DNA from: Rhododendron vialii
Taxonomy: Eukaryota; Streptophyta; Magnoliopsida; Ericales; Ericaceae
NCBI RefSeq assembly: GCF_030253575.1
Contig: NC_080569.1
Span: 9,429,501-9,493,500, forward strand
Direction of reading: 5' to 3'
DNA length: 64,000 bases
Shown piece after piece: positions 43,890-57,664 of the stretch. The position numbers were made by a program, and so were the translations under genes. Each line of letters opens with the position of its first letter. Within the stretch, counting starts at the first letter, position 1. The notes beneath the pieces are model-generated. The model searched no databases. It was not told where the DNA came from and saw only the letters and a list, made by a program, of their open reading frames with translations.

Positions 43890-45180
43890 TTTGTCCTTAT
43901 TCATGTGAATTTACCTTTTTACACTTTCATAAGTTCACTTTTTTACATATTAAGAGGTAATAGAGTAAACTTACACCAAATAAAGACAAAAAAAGAGGAG
44001 TGTATGTGGCAAAAAGAGGAATGTAGAAGTCAATTTCCATAAATTTAATTCTATGTATCCCAGTATCCGAATCAACTTGCGCGCATATTGACTATTCTGT
44101 AGGACATCGATCCATAATCCACTAGCAAGAGACTCAATTAAAGCTAGACAAAATCCAAATAAGATTTTTAAGTGATCAACCAAATGTAGTGGATCATATC
44201 TAACTTCAAAATCATTTGTCAAGGAAAGCATGCTATCGATGAAGGTACAATGCTCTTCAATTTACATTAGTTATGGTAAGATTCTTGCTGGGGTTTCATT
44301 CAACACGAAGTCTACGTACACAATTTTGAACACAGTGCTTCTTGTCGTTTTTTTTTTTTTTTGGGGGGGGGGGGGGGTGGGTGGGTTTGGTTGTGTTTCT
44401 ACTTCTGTTTCCCTGTTTTTATTTTTATTGATTTCGTTGTCCCTTCGGTATTTTTTCTTTTCAATGAAATTGTGGACCATAAATGGGTATATCACCATTG
44501 CATTAAAATCAACTTTGCTTAATTGGAGAAGAAAGGGTAGCCCAAATGAGTAGGTTCTCCCTTTACCAAGACAACAGAGGCGGCGCCACATTCACGCCAG
44601 AGTTATCATATGAACACCATTTCCTTGGCATAATTGTAAGTAGTATATATGCGATCTTTTAGTACGCCTGTTAAGTAGAAGATGTTCCTTTGTGATGTAG
44701 GACAAGATCGTAGGAATTTATTAACAGTATTTTTTTAACGGTCTTGATATTGTCAGTTCATTGGGCTGACGATAAACACATTAGAAGACAAAAAAACACG
44801 TATTTCTGTGTACTTTTTATATCCTTTAATACACATTAACACACTCACTATTGTTAATCCATTGGGTTGATTTTAAAATTTTTCTTTTTTTAATCAAGGT
44901 CAAGACATTGCAACATCAACATAATGCTCATTTATTAGATTTTTTTGGAGTGCAACAATTTGATTGGGTTCCCAATATTCGTCTAGTGAATCTTGTCCTA
45001 GATCACTTTGAAATAAAACTTCCTAACACAAGTACACAACAGATCCAATCTCCTTGTTGAAAGATTAACAATCACCAAAAAGTCCCCATCGTTTAAACCC
45101 AATTCCACTATTTGAATCTACTCGAAATTAGCATCGATGAGTCCATTTGTACCCAAAACTTATTTGATAATTTTGGATGG
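43890..45180. other. Intergenic, no gene supported
   Basis: Has a poly-T/poly-G run at about 44350-44377 and short frames on both strands. The 69-aa frame at 44851-45060 has no recognisable family. Confidence 0.45.
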
Positions 45181-45197
45181 TTAACCTCGTAGTGCTA

Positions 45198-45516
45198 AAC
45201 CAATTGGGGTTAGCTCAGTTGGTCATAACTTTTATATTTCACAAGGAGATCAGGAGTTCGAATCTTTCTGTCTGTGTGTGGGTGTATTTGTTGGGATTAT
45301 TTCCTCCCTTAATGAGGTTTGTAGTTGGGTTGGTCTTATAGTGATTGTGGTCCCTCTGATTGACTTATTTATCCTGTTGGTTCAGTTGTTGGGTTTGATT
45401 ATCTCGTGGATTCTCACGATAAATACAGTGTCCCGTGATTTATATTTTGTACTTCATAAATGATGTAATGATCTCTTATACCGATTGGCCAAAAAAAAAA
45501 AAAAAAAAAAAAAAAC
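45198..45516 (+). mobile_element. tRNA-derived SINE, copy 1, with 15-bp TSD
   Basis: Begins with the A-box-like GGGGTTAGCTCAGTTGGTCA and the B-box-like GGAGTTCGAATC about 45 bases on; these are RNA polymerase III internal promoter boxes. A tRNA-unrelated body follows and the copy ends in about 25 A residues. Flanks are AACCTCGTAGTGCTA (45183-45197) and AACCTCGTAGTGTTA (near 45518-45532). The length, tail and target repeat are those of a plant SINE. Copies in reverse orientation lie at 59195 and 62758. Confidence 0.9.
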
Positions 45517-45733
45517 AAACCTCGTAGTGTTATGTTGCATTAAACTTATCTTTGTGTATTTACCAAATTGAAATCATACTCAAGTGTAAATTCAACTTTT
45601 GGGCCTCTTACGTACTTCTACGAGCAAAAAAAAAATCAATCTAAAATTTTGAAAATGTAACGCATAATAAAGTAGATTTCTCCGAGCAGTGATCATTACA
45701 AGGGCTTACAAGTGTCACTAGGCCGGTCACACT

Positions 45734-46111
45734 AGTGATTAACTTATACACCATAATTTTTTTGTTTTGTCCTTATTCAATTATATTTTGCATTTGTTAG
45801 TTTTACGTTAATATTTTTTTTTGTGATATGGGCAAGTAAGGACGAGAGGAATCGGAAAAGTAAAAAATTTTGACTTTTAAACAAGTATTTTGGAAAATAT
45901 TCAAGAAAAAATTCAAAAACTGACTTTTTGAGTTTTTCTTTGGATATTTTCCAAAATACTTGTGTAAAAGTTAATTTTTTTTTTACTTTTCCAATTCTTC
46001 TTATCCTTACTCACACATATCACATAAAAGTTTGGTGTAAAACTAACAAATGCAAAAAAAAAATTGAATAAAGACAAAACAAAAAAATTATTTTGCATAA
46101 GTTAATCACTA
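45734..46111. mobile_element. Inverted-repeat MITE, related to 7128-7460
   Basis: Left tip TAGTGATTAACTTAT faces right tip ATAAGTTAATCACTA; inner arms share GAGGAATC.GAAAAGTAAAA and GCATTTGTTAGTTTT with the MITE nested at 7128. The two arms meet around an AACTTTTTGAGTTTTT-type loop near 45920, so the whole unit can fold back. Confidence 0.8.
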
Positions 46112-46205
46112 TCGTAAACACAATCTCTTCTTCCATTATTAGTTACAAAAGTAGTATTAATTACGCTTAAATAAGCAATCTTTCATGCAATTGGCTTATT
46201 TTTTA

Positions 46206-46422
46206 GGGTAGTGATTTTCACATTCCCTTTTTTCTTTTTATAGCCGCACTCCCTCTTTTTGTGTAAATTTTTTTTTTTGGGATCCATTTTGAGGTATATT
46301 TACAACGTTGTTCTTCAAATTGTGAAATAGTATACAAATAAAAGATTAATTTTGTAAATTCAAATGATGAGAGGACAAAAAAAAGTGCAGTTAAAAAAAA
46401 AGAGGAATGTGAAAATCAATCA
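46206..46422. mobile_element. MITE with 11-bp flanking direct repeat
   Basis: Tips GGGTAGTGATTTTCACATTC and the facing GAATGTGAAAATCAATCA are flanked by CTTATTTTTTA at 46195-46205 and 46423-46433. AT-rich interior without an ORF. The flank is T-rich, so the exact duplication length could be shorter. Confidence 0.75.
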
Positions 46423-46439
46423 CTTATTTTTTATGCCTA

Positions 46440-48290
46440 TTATATAATTTTACACAAGATTTGGGACCCCTAATTTTTAACACTAAATTTGGAAGCCTGA
46501 GAGCAAGCCTTCATCACCTTCCCTCGGGGACGGGCGTGCGTGTAGTGGGATGAACTTGAGTGTTCGTCGCTTATCTCGATTTTGACTAACCACTCAAATG
46601 AATACTCTTACATTCAGGAGCTGCCACTACAAAAAACAAGGTCCTCGGTCTGAGTTAGTATCTCATTCCCTACTCTTAGATTAGGTCAGAGTATTTTCGG
46701 GTGACGACTCTCGGGCGCGCCGGTCGGAGAGCCCACAATCTATTATCATTTGCGGATAGCAGACTATTTATTATGCGTCGTCATAGAAGCCATGAATTAG
46801 CAGAAACCTTACAAAAGTACAAATCATTCTTCAACCATATTAATGCTCTCTCGTTTGCGTTCACTGATTGGATTATACTCCTATTAAAGTGGTAATGCTC
46901 CTTCTTCAATGCTAATAATAAGTGATTGTGAAACAGAGACAAAACAGAGGCATCAATGGGGCATATAGTCTCTTGACTTCCCAGGTGAATGGTTTTTTTT
47001 TTTTTTAAATTCCAACTTATTGGGTTGTCAAATATTCCGGTTCAAAATTTTTGGGAGAACTTGTGGTTTGTTATATTTCCCTATCCATTCAATTATTGCT
47101 GGTCTCAAGTCATATGATACCCGAATAAGAAGTGATGAATTATTAATTCATCATTTTCGTAATCCTATAAAAACAATTGTTCACATGTTTTTACTGGAGG
47201 GGCTCAATTTGGATAGTAGCAATCTTGAGGAGTAATGAGAATGCGACACCATACTTCTATGATTTCGGCGTTTGGGAAGAACATGAATAGGAATGTGATG
47301 CCACACTCTCAGGATTCCTATCTTTGGAAGAGACAGGAATAAGATTGTGATTTTTGACGATACATTCGACCATGAATCACATTACCGAATTGAGTGAGAA
47401 TATGATCCCTCTTTCACCTCATGAAAATATTGACTTTGATAAATTTCGAAAAAATTTGATTCATGTATAAGATTACTGAATTAATCCAAAAACTAGAATG
47501 AAATTACTTCAAGTATTGTATTCCTAGAAATTTCATTCCTAGTAATTATATTTCTATTCCCACTCAATAAAATTCTTAGAAATTTGATTCCTAGTATTCA
47601 AATTTCTATTTCTATTCAAATTCGGGCCTTGTTTATATTGATCCGAGAAGCATCCTCTCGAGACACACTCTCTAGAAATCCTAACCCTATCCTACCCTTC
47701 TTCTTCAGCCTGGGGGTAATTTAAGTTGAGATTATATTACATTTCAATGTGCCTTTAGGCACAGAATTTAGCTAGCATGTGTAAAAACATAGGGGAAAAT
47801 GACGGCTAAAGACGTGTTTGAATAATTAACACCCGTCAAAAACATTTTTAACATTAAAAAATATTCTTAGCTTGTTCTTGATGGATATTAATTATCAAAA
47901 CACGTCTTGGGCCGTCATTTTCCCAAACACGTACATACTCCTCCTATATTGGGAATGATGGGCCTGCGGTTCACGAACGGGCCCAAACTGCACCCAAAAT
48001 TGATCTTCATTCGGGTTCTGGTGCAAGACCGCAAATGATAGTTCGGGTGGAGGTAATGATAGGGTGCTGACGGTTTCTATTTCAAACAACTTGACAGCTG
48101 TATTTTGATGAGTCATACCGTACGCGCACGAATCATTCAAACTATCAACGAGACATTTTTAACACTGCCAGTTGTAATCTTCTGGATCGCCCGAACATTC
48201 CTACTAACGCGGGTCGATCGGGAACCGGGGACTACTAGATAATTTCCTCTTCCCAAACCGGAGAGAGAACCCTCCCTCCTCACTTTCTCT
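46440..48290. other. Intergenic and RAB gene upstream region
   Basis: No gene recognised. Short frames at 46701 and 47020 have no support. 48250-48370 may hold the RAB 5' UTR exon, ending at a CGAAG|GTAAAG donor near 48377. Confidence 0.4.
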
Positions 48291-48638
48291 ATCCTCCCTG
48301 GAGCAGTAGTAAATGATAGTTTGCGCAGGCGGAACATCGCGCACCCTAAAGAAAAGTCAAGCCAAATACCGCGAAGGTAAAGGAGCTGCGCATCTTAGCC
48401 TCCCCCCATCCCATCGATCAACCTCGTTTCCTCCCCTCCCATTCGGTAAACGTTACCAGACTCTCTCTCTAGATCTCCATCCTCCTCCATGCTCGATCTC
48501 TTTCTTTCTCTCTCTCTTGTTTTCATTGTTGTATCTGATTTTGATGTTGCGTTTTTTTTTTTTTCTTCCTTTTCTTCTTCCTGTTTTGTGAATAGGTGTA
48601 CGTGTTGCATGTGGTAGGGTGTTCGGATCGATTCTCCA

Positions 48639-51600
48639 ATGGCTGCTCCACCTGCAAGGGCTAGAGCTGATTACGATTACCTCGTCAAGCTCCTCCTGAT
48701 CGGAGATAGCGGTACGTGTTATTTCAATTTTCTTCTCGTGCGAAATGTGTTTTCTTTTATGAATCTCCGTCGTGAATTTGGGGATATAAGATTAGGTAGA
48801 TGGGTTGGTGGTGTTGTGGTCGCGATTTGTTTGGAGTCTGGTGTAATTGAGGCATTAAAAAGTTGGTTTTTGGAAGGATCGAGTTGGATTCAGATTCTTT
48901 GTTCCAAGTTGCTTACCCACTTATAAGTCAATAAACATTTTGATGCATTTGTTGTGTGAATTGTCCATCATGGAAGAAAATATTTCAACTTGTGTAGATG
49001 GTGGTATATATTGATGCCATCAGTAAAGACAAAATAATAATGCTGTTAATTGGAGATACGGGAAAAGAAAATAATATGCTAGGGAGTAGCGACACATGCA
49101 CAAGCACTCACATTGTTAGGCCCCAATTCAAATACGTTTTATGTTCTTTACCTATTCTGGATGTCATACATGGGAAAGGCCAGATATATACCAATATAAA
49201 GTATCAATTAGCCACACTGTTGTGGAACCGGAATACGACCCCTAGGATTCCCCACCTAGGGGAGAATGACAATCCAAACTAATTCAAGAGAACCAGAAGA
49301 TTTTTATTCAATCGATAATTTATAAACTTCCTGCAGGAGTCCTTTAAAGCGGCCCAAGAGATAACAACCAAAATAAAAGATAATCATAATCTAACAAGAT
49401 AAATCCTACCTTTCCAATACGATAAAAGCTAGATAACAAAATGAAATGGATGAATCCTAAATAATAAAGGAGAAATAACATAATGGTAGCTCAAATGGGC
49501 CCACAATCATGCATCCATATGGACACTAGGTGGGCCATCCTCCTGCTTGGGCTTCGATACACACTTGAGAACCTAGTGTCCGCACGACACACACATACTT
49601 GTTTGGAACATCAACTTTTTAGTCCTTTCTTTGCTTAACTATTTTAATATGTTACCAAACGTCCAAGTAATGTTCATATGCACCCTTTGTTACTGATTCT
49701 TTGGCTTCATTGTATAGTGTATACAACATTTTGTTATTCTGTGCATAGTTTCAAAATTTAGAGTACAATAAATAGAAAATAGAGGCACTTTTGTGGAACA
49801 AGGTCTCTGCTTGACGTTGCATGAAGGAAAACACTCTGTCTTATGTTCTCACATTTAAAACTTGGATATTGACAGGGAATGTTGAAATTTTCATGCAAGA
49901 ATTAAATACTCACAATGCAGGCTTACAATTTGTTTTTCAGAGTTGTGTACGCGTAGGATAGGAACATATAATTTCCTATGATAGTGGGTCTCTGATAGAA
50001 GACGTTGTTTGTGTACAAACAAAGCTGCTTCTTGTATCAACCTGTATAGGACAGTAGGGTACCAAATAGTTGGGCTGAGCTCGAGCAAGCAGTTTTTCGT
50101 TTGTCATCACATGCTTATTTCCTGTTCTACCTCTCTGCTAAGTCAGTGCTGAAATGTAGTTTATAATGGAACTGCGATCTTTCAATGGCTTCGGGAATCC
50201 CATGTTATTGAATTAATTAGCAATTTGCTAGGATTTGCTGGGTGGCAGATCATTAAAGGATGGTTGCACTTGCACCTGGTTGAGACGGGGTGCTGTGTAA
50301 TTTAATTATAAATGGGAGGCTTGTTTGTTTTGTGCCATAGAGTGGTGAACTTGATTTGAGTAGGTTATGAGATGCAATCCTTCTGTTGTGATTGTTGTTT
50401 GCTAGTGTATTTCTCTTCTCTACTATTGATGTTATGGAAATCCTATGTAGAAGAACATTTTATATTCTAGGCTGGAAGACAGCATTTAGATTTGATGATG
50501 GCATAATTTGAATGCTGAGACAAGGATAGTGACGGGATATATAACCTGTTAGTGCAAGGGTTCTGCGTCCATCATGTTCTGACTTCTGAGTTCTTGTTGA
50601 GCACACAGTACCAAGTTTGATAGATACCTGTTTACTGCAGCCTCAATTGGAAATGATTATTGTTACATGATTCTCTGAGCTTTTGTAATACCCATAGTCC
50701 AATGTTTCTTTGATCTGCTTCTCTTGATCGCTTTGCAGGTGTGGGCAAGAGTTGCCTTCTTTTGCGTTTCTCAGATGGTTCCTTTACAACCAGTTTTATC
50801 ACCACCATTGGGTAGTCAATCTATGACATCTTGAGTTGAATTGTGCAAACATATATATGCTTTGTTTTTGCCTCTGGAAGGTGTCCCTTTAACCTTTCTG
50901 AGCTCATTACCCACTTACAGCATTGACTTCAAGATAAGGACCATTGAGCTTGATGGCAAAAGGATTAAGCTTCAAATCTGGGATACCGCTGGTCAGGAAC
51001 GGTTCCGAACAATCACCACAGGTGAGTTCCTGACTTGGAAGATATTCTCTCTTTTCCCCTTTTTTTTTTTAATATCATTTTGGGTGCGATGGGTGTGGAA
51101 AGAATAAGTCAGTGAAAGACCCAGGAAAACAGAAGATCAGAAAAAGAATGCCTAAGAGCATAAGCACATGGATAAGGTCACACTAAGACGTCAATTTTGG
51201 ATCCAAATTCGAGATTACCTGGGTCTAGGAGATCCTTTCACTGACTTATTATTTCCATTACATTTTCGAAAAGTATAGAATCATGTAAATAAAATGTAGG
51301 AAAAAACTAGTCAAAAGAACTACCGTGTAGCTCTTGGAAAACTCTTCCTAACCATTTGTCACACGAGGAAGAAATAGTAGTGGGTTCACTGTCGCTTTCA
51401 AAGACCTGTCCACTTTTAGAACAGCTAATATTGGAAAAGATTCAGGGTGTTACTGCTTTAATTACATTGCAGCTAGTGTGCGTCCCGTTCTTCTAAGATG
51501 CTAATCAAATTGTAAGAACCATTTGCTAGTGCATACCATTTCTTTGAAGACGTGATGAAATTTTGAATATGTACACTACAGTAGGTCCACTGTAAGAACC

Positions 51601-52905
51601 ATACACAGGATCATGTTTATCATTCTTTTAGTTCTCACAGTGTCAGATCGTTGGTACTCTTAAGATGTCAGTGGGTTTAAGGTGCACATACAAAGTCTGT
51701 AAGCTTCTACGTCCTTCATATGGTGCTTTCTTTAGTAGTCAACTAGTTATAGTCTATCTTTGTGATTCTTGCTTTACAAGTGCTTTATATTAGATACTTT
51801 TGCATGTATTTGGTTTTTCCTTTACTTTTCCCGTCTTCTAATTTTGAATTGTATGCCAGCTTACTATCGCGGAGCCATGGGTATTTTACTGGTGTATGAC
51901 GTTACAGATGAATCATCTTTCAACAGTAGGTGGAAGATCCCTTAACATTTTTCTCTTCCTGTTTTCATTGTTATTTGGAAGGTTCTTCTGGGGCCTTGCT
52001 GTTATGTGTCAATATCTTAACGATGATCTATAAACCTTTATGCTTCATTGATTCTCTTTCTTTGGACCCGTGTCCACAACATTTTTCGAAATTCAAGTCC
52101 TCCATATGTACATTGCTAGTGCCAGCCTTAAAGGGTTTATCGGGTGAATATCTGTGGTGTTTTGCAAAACTGCTCTCACCAGTATGTCTTGCTTTCTTTA
52201 CTGATTCCTGAAGATCTTGCTTCACACTTTTGGCAGACATTCGAAACTGGATTCGGAACATTGAACAGCATGCGTCGGACAATGTCAACAAGATACTAGT
52301 AGGAAACAAGGCTGACATGGACGAGAGCAAAAGGGTAAATTATTCTGTTTGAAGTTCTCTACAGCTTCTCAAACCAGTCCTTTCTGTTCCTCTTAATTTG
52401 TTTCAGATTTCAATTTCCAAGTTCAGCTCATTACTTTGAATAATTTCCATTGCACTGTTGGTTAAAATCTCTACAGGCTGTGCCAACGTCTAAGGGCCAG
52501 GCACTTGCTGATGAATATGGCATTAAATTCTTTGAAACTGTACGTATGAATACGGGATTTCTTTTGAAGATGAAACGACAATAATTTATGCCTCTTATGT
52601 AATGGAGCTTTTGTTTATTGCAGAGTGCAAAGACAAATCTCAACGTTGAACAAGTGTTCTTCTCAATAGCAAGGGATATAAAACAAAGGCTTGCTGACAC
52701 CGACTCCAGGGCAGAGGTACTTAGATTACATGTCTCCTATTGTGAATAAGGAAACGGCACTTTTGAGTTTGGGATTGATTACTCTGTATCAAATGCTGAA
52801 AACTATAATTGTGTTCTCCAGCCTCAGACGATCAGAATCAATCAACCAGACACGGGAGCTGGGGCTGGTCAAGTTGCGCAAAAATCGGCTTGCTGTGGTT
52901 CTTAA
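48639..52905 (+). CDS. RABE1: RABE/RAB8-type small GTPase
   Basis: Eight exons: 48639-48711, 50739-50811, 50921-51021, 51860-51925, 52237-52334, 52477-52539, 52624-52716, 52822-52905; 651 bp, 216 aa, all in phase. The product has the P-loop GDSGVGKS (residues 22-29), switch I FITTIGIDFK, switch [11 protein letters not shown], the NKAD base-specificity motif, the SAK motif and a C-terminal CCGS for geranylgeranylation. [20 protein letters not shown] and [20 protein letters not shown] match plant RABE1 (RAB8) closely from memory. It directs secretory vesicles from the Golgi to the plasma membrane. Intron 1 is about 2 kb and includes a region (about 49200-49620) that looks repeat-derived. Intron 3 has a MITE. 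Confidence 0.96.
51103..51250. mobile_element. MITE-like inverted repeat in RABE intron 3
   Basis: AATAAGTCAGTGAAAGACCC at 51103 faces TTTCACTGACTTATT ending at 51250, with CCAGG / CCTGGGTCT continuing the pairing. About 148 bp. Target duplication not clear. Confidence 0.65.
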
Positions 52906-53783
52906 AGGAGCGAGATAGGAATCATGGCACAATTTGGACGCTACTCTTTGGAGAAGAGACAGAAGACACCAATTGTGATGACCACCGTGATGGGTGGTTG
53001 TAATTTTTCTAAATGTCAATTCTTTCTAAACTTGGTTGCTGTGTGTGAAAGATACGACCTTATTACTGCAGAAAATTTTCCTTTTCTTTTGTTTATGTTA
53101 AGGTTGCCGATACTTTCTTTTATTTTTCCCAACTACTTTAACTCTTTTGCTTGGAATGTGACCATACATGTTTACATTATTTGTTGCCGGTCACTCTGTA
53201 GAAAGCAAGTAGAAGCAGTGTTACTTAGTGAAGCAGATCTGCCTCATATCTCCTCTTTCCAAGATTATGGAGAAGAAATCATTTTGATTTAATCAAAGAT
53301 ATGAAATGCAATGCAATCTGCATCATGTCCTCTCTCTGTTTGGTGAGGTTGTTTTACTGAAGCAACAAAGAACACAAATTTTATGGAGGGAAGCACCGAG
53401 AATCAACCATAATTCACACAAAGTCTACTAATGCCAATTGATGAAGCAAAAACACTACGAGGGATGGACCAGTTGCCATAAATAGACAACTGGAATTCCA
53501 AGGGAAGGATTCATGCAAATTTTGACCTCCAATGCAAACTCCAGAATGACTAGGACAAGTCAGTATCCAGCTTTCTTGAGCTGAAGAAATAAAAGCTAAA
53601 TTTCCAGTTAACCTTGTCTCGCATTGACAACTCGAAGGGTGCTTGAGGTGGTACCTAAACCAACAGATTTCCCGTAACCAAACAGCATTTCATACATAGT
53701 ACAATATTCAGAGTATCGTTTAACAAACCCACTATAGATTACAGAGATGAACATATCTCACATGTCGACAACCTTAAAAACTA

Positions 53784-56700
53784 CTATAGATTACACACTT
53801 CCTTTCCATAAATTCGTTGAAGCTCACGAGTTGCTGCTTGAAATGATTCTAAGGCAGAAAGAAATTGGAAGATAATGAGTAGGGTAAAAGTAAAGTACCA
53901 GCACACACTGGTGACAAAGCACTTGAACTCCATCAATGGATAAGATGAACGAAACCAAAAGATAGAGAAGATCACTCTTACCTTTCCAAATGCGGAAGGA
54001 CTTTTGATTGATGGGCGAACCAGTTACAGTTTGAACTGCATCAAACAACTGACTCTCCGGCGTGCTCTTCAAGTCTTGCACTATTTGATAAATAGTCTTC
54101 CCACTTTCGAAGTATATGTGGTTGTTTGGGTGCTTTGTTTTGCAACCAGCATGGCGCTCAAACTCGTAAGCGTTTAGCACCTACAACCCATTTAGTCAAA
54201 AAATTACACCCCAAAAATTTGACCCAAAATAAACACCACATTCAGTTAGTTTACCTTTGAGTAATTGCATGAGTGACATCCACAAAGATAGCCGGAACCT
54301 TTTATAACTCCACGGTGCTCCTTATCATATGAAAAGAGATAAGTCACTAAAAAGCAAATTTACGAAACATAAACATAAAAGAAAAGAAAATTACCTCCCG
54401 TGACAGGGAAACATACTTCACAGGCACGCCATCAAGTATACCAGTTGAAATCAAGCTTCTGACATTTGAAGGAAAACTATTTGGAGCCTGTTTCTTAGTT
54501 GCTTTTGACTCTGACTTATTCTTGGACGAAGACTCTGGTCTGGATTTAGCAACCTGAGAGACATTTGTAAGTGCGGTTGCATTGGATGCATCCATCTCTT
54601 TTTTTTCCGGTGTTTCTGATGTTTGAACTGAAGATTGATCATACATAAACTGATAGCTGTTCAAGGGTCGAACCAATGGTTCAAAAAGAGGTTCATCATT
54701 AAAGCCACCAAAAGATATTGTATTGGTCTCTCCCTTACTATAAGGTTGAGCAATTGATATGCTATTGTCATTGCCCTTTTCAGAGGCAGAGGGTATGGAT
54801 CTGATGTCCGCAGCACCCTTGTTGTAGGTATGGCCCATTAACATACTACTTTCATCGTCATTACTAAACCCTTGCCCCATCGATATGAAATTGGTTTCAT
54901 TGCCATCAGAATAGGCCTGTCCAATGGAGGGATTATTATAATTTTCCTTTGGTCCACGCAAACCATTGCCCGAGTCCTTAACCTGATTGACTTTGACTTT
55001 TCTAATACCACCATAGCTAACATATATTTCTGGATCCTCGATATTATGAGTTATAGACAAACCCATGGATGAATCTTTTCCAAATTGCTCATCAACACTT
55101 TTTCTCCCCATATTCGAGCCATCCATTCCAACAGGAGCAATATTTTGTTCAGTAAAATTGAAAGGCCTGTTCGTCTCAGCTCCAAATAACCGGTCCATGA
55201 ATTGGCTTGGGACTGATTGAAAACTGGCAGCATTCTCCCAAGGAGAAGGATTTGCATTTAAAATTCCTGCAGTCAATTTGCTATTTGGAGTTTGTACAGC
55301 TTGCTTCTTGTTGGGGAATAGATCTGGTTCCGTAGCATCATCAAACCACTGGTGAGAACGCTTTGATTCAATCCTTGCTGTGTTATCGTATGCCGCATCA
55401 GTGTCAGATAAGTGTCCACCACCTTTTGCCATCCAAAATCCCTTGTTCTGGAAAGACTGCCAGAAGATAATCAATAGAATAACATAAAATCGGATGATTT
55501 CGGAATGTGGCTATACACTAGCCAAAAGATATTGGAGCCTGTAAAGTTGATACAACCGAGTAGCTATGACCAACTTTGCCATAAAGGTTCATGAATATAA
55601 TAAAAACAGTTCATGGTATGTGTTCAACCACAAAATGAAGATGCATAAGAGCAATATAGAGAGCTGGGTGACCACCCTATTTATGTTGCAAATAGTAGTT
55701 ACTCAAAATGTGTGAGTATGCGAACTTAGATCTTGCGTAGAAATTGGTAAACATTTAAGGACTTCCTATAACAGTGATTAGACTGCATCAAATCATAGAA
55801 TTGGACACGACAACGTGATCAACTCCATCGTAGCACCACTATGGATACATTATCCAATATCTTGTAATTCAATGGTTTTCTTCAGAATCTTTCAGAATTT
55901 TTTGCAAAGGAATGATGCAATGTACTCAGAGTTAAAAAAAGCTGGAGGGTCAAGTGTAAAAACTAACAAATCAAACCAACTCTGCAACATGGCAACCTTT
56001 CTGTGAAATAATTTCAACAAGCAGGTCAGCACCCAAGTCATTCATCCCAGCAGGCCAGCACACCATTGTGGTAGGGATGGATACTTGATCCACTTGTCCA
56101 AAAGCGCACCCACACGACATGGGAACAGTACGGCTGGGAGTTGTCTATGGCATACAAGGTAGGTGTAACCTGATGTAAGTTAGAGGAACTGGTTTTCCCA
56201 CCCCACCCCAATCATGAATGCCATGCAGAGGAGCACTACCTTTTGAGACTGAAGCACCACGTAGGAGACTCAGAGGTTAACAAAGCACATAGAAACAACA
56301 GAAAAGGTCTGCTGAAATGATTTTCGCAGAACAAGTTGCATTATATAGGATCATAAAACTGTATTGTTTTTTGAAATTTAACACAAAAATGAAAAAATAT
56401 AGACCGTTTGAATATAGGCGGTCGAATAAAATGCCTACAGCTCTCCGCAAAGAAGAAACCCCACAAGCCCAAACCTTTCCCCACTTTTACATGAGATTGA
56501 GAGCATGGTTGTTCTTGAAGGATAATATAATCTTTAGTCACACTAGAATCAGCACACATGCCCAACTCGTTTTGATTCCTATACTGAAGAGTGGTCAAGT
56601 ATTTAGATGCCTTTCATTATGATCATGGTGTGGGTGTGCTATAATTTTCCACTAGAAAGACAATACAAACTCAATATTGCTATAATTTCAGTGGTATTTT

Positions 56701-57664
56701 GAGAGTAACAACTTTGTGCATATATTGCCAAAAGTTAGGTTCGTCTCTGATCCTCCCCTGCCCATACCCCCAATGGTTGGGGACTAGATGAGTTCTGTTA
56801 TGGTTGTTGTTGAAAGACAACACAAGCTCAATAAGTGTTGAGTTGAATCTATGTGCAGTGAGGGATTTTGACCATCTGATTTGCGTCCTCCAGCGAAAAC
56901 GTATGTGGAAGCGTGCAACATGTCATATGTGCATGTAGGAGTACTTAAGAAGGAAATAATCTTATTCCTCCAAAAGCTTTATAGCTAGAAGCACCCACAC
57001 TTTGTATTGCATCATTCCATGGCGCTGTTTAGATGTTACAAACCTCTGAACATAAAAGACACTGCAATTTCCAGATCTCCCACAGTAACACCTCCACTCA
57101 TGAAATTATCACGTTGGCCTGAAATCCCCAGAACCATTCAATCTCACTACTAATCAACTAGATTAAAAACTTTACAGTGTGCAGATAGAGTCGCTTCAAA
57201 TTCATCAAAGCTAAGACTACTGTCCATCAAATTCCATTCAAGCTCTCACCAGTAACCTATATATATTTGTAGTTTGTACACGTGCGCGCGCACAATAATG
57301 CACACATGCATTATATTTGCCTGTACGGTATGCGTGTACTGTAACATCATGTATACATGCGGGCATTCAAATAAAAAGCCCAATACCTCACATCAACCCA
57401 TGTGGAATTCGGATGCATAAAGGGAAAAGAAAACAGAAGAAATGCAATTACTTTTCAAAATTAATTTTAGTTGGTAACCAACCTTACTAATTAACCTATA
57501 ACTTCTTTAACCGAGCACCTCTTAATTTTCATCTCTATTTTTTCCCAACCTAACAGAACAAAGCAAGGAGTTCAATTCTTTTCCTATCAATTTTTTAGCC
57601 CTCTTCTCCTTCCCTTTTCATTCAGGACCCTTTTTTTAACATGAAAGAATAAACCACATACCAT
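53784..57664 (-). CDS. TDBD (Tify domain-binding domain) protein, probable nuclear regulator
   Basis: Five coding exons: 57664-57662 (only the ATG, then GTATGT), 55456-54395, 54320-54255, 54180-53982, 53848-53784; 1395 bp, 464 aa, in phase. It starts M|SFQNKGFWMAKGGG, a start I recall for this plant family. The middle (about residues 30-320) is Ser/Asn/Gly-rich with SIGQAYSDGNE-like repeats and looks disordered. Residues about 333-460 form the TDBD: VRSLISTGILDGVPVKYVSL, GSGYLCGCHSCNYSK, FERHAGCKTKHPNNHIYFES and SFQAATRELQRIYGKE. The TDBD (PF16135) occurs in NINJA-like and PHD-acetyltransferase proteins that act in repression and DNA-methylation control. A 5' UTR exon near 57888-58010 is likely (CGGAG|GTATTGC). 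The gene converges with RABE1. Confidence 0.88.
55470..57655. other. Large intron 1 of the TDBD gene
   Basis: About 2.2 kb between the ATG-only exon and the main exon. Includes a CACCCACCCC-type stretch near 56200 and a GCGCGCGCACA run near 57283. I see no other gene in it. Confidence 0.6.

Noticed and set aside
44851-45060. VKTLQHQHNAHLLDFFGVQQ-like frame, considered as a kinase fragment
   Set aside because: The resemblance to a receptor-kinase segment is too short and lacks catalytic motifs.
49200-49620. Possible retrotransposon or LTR fragment in RABE intron 1
   Set aside because: Repeat-like composition but no clear ends, target repeat or coding motif, so left unassigned.
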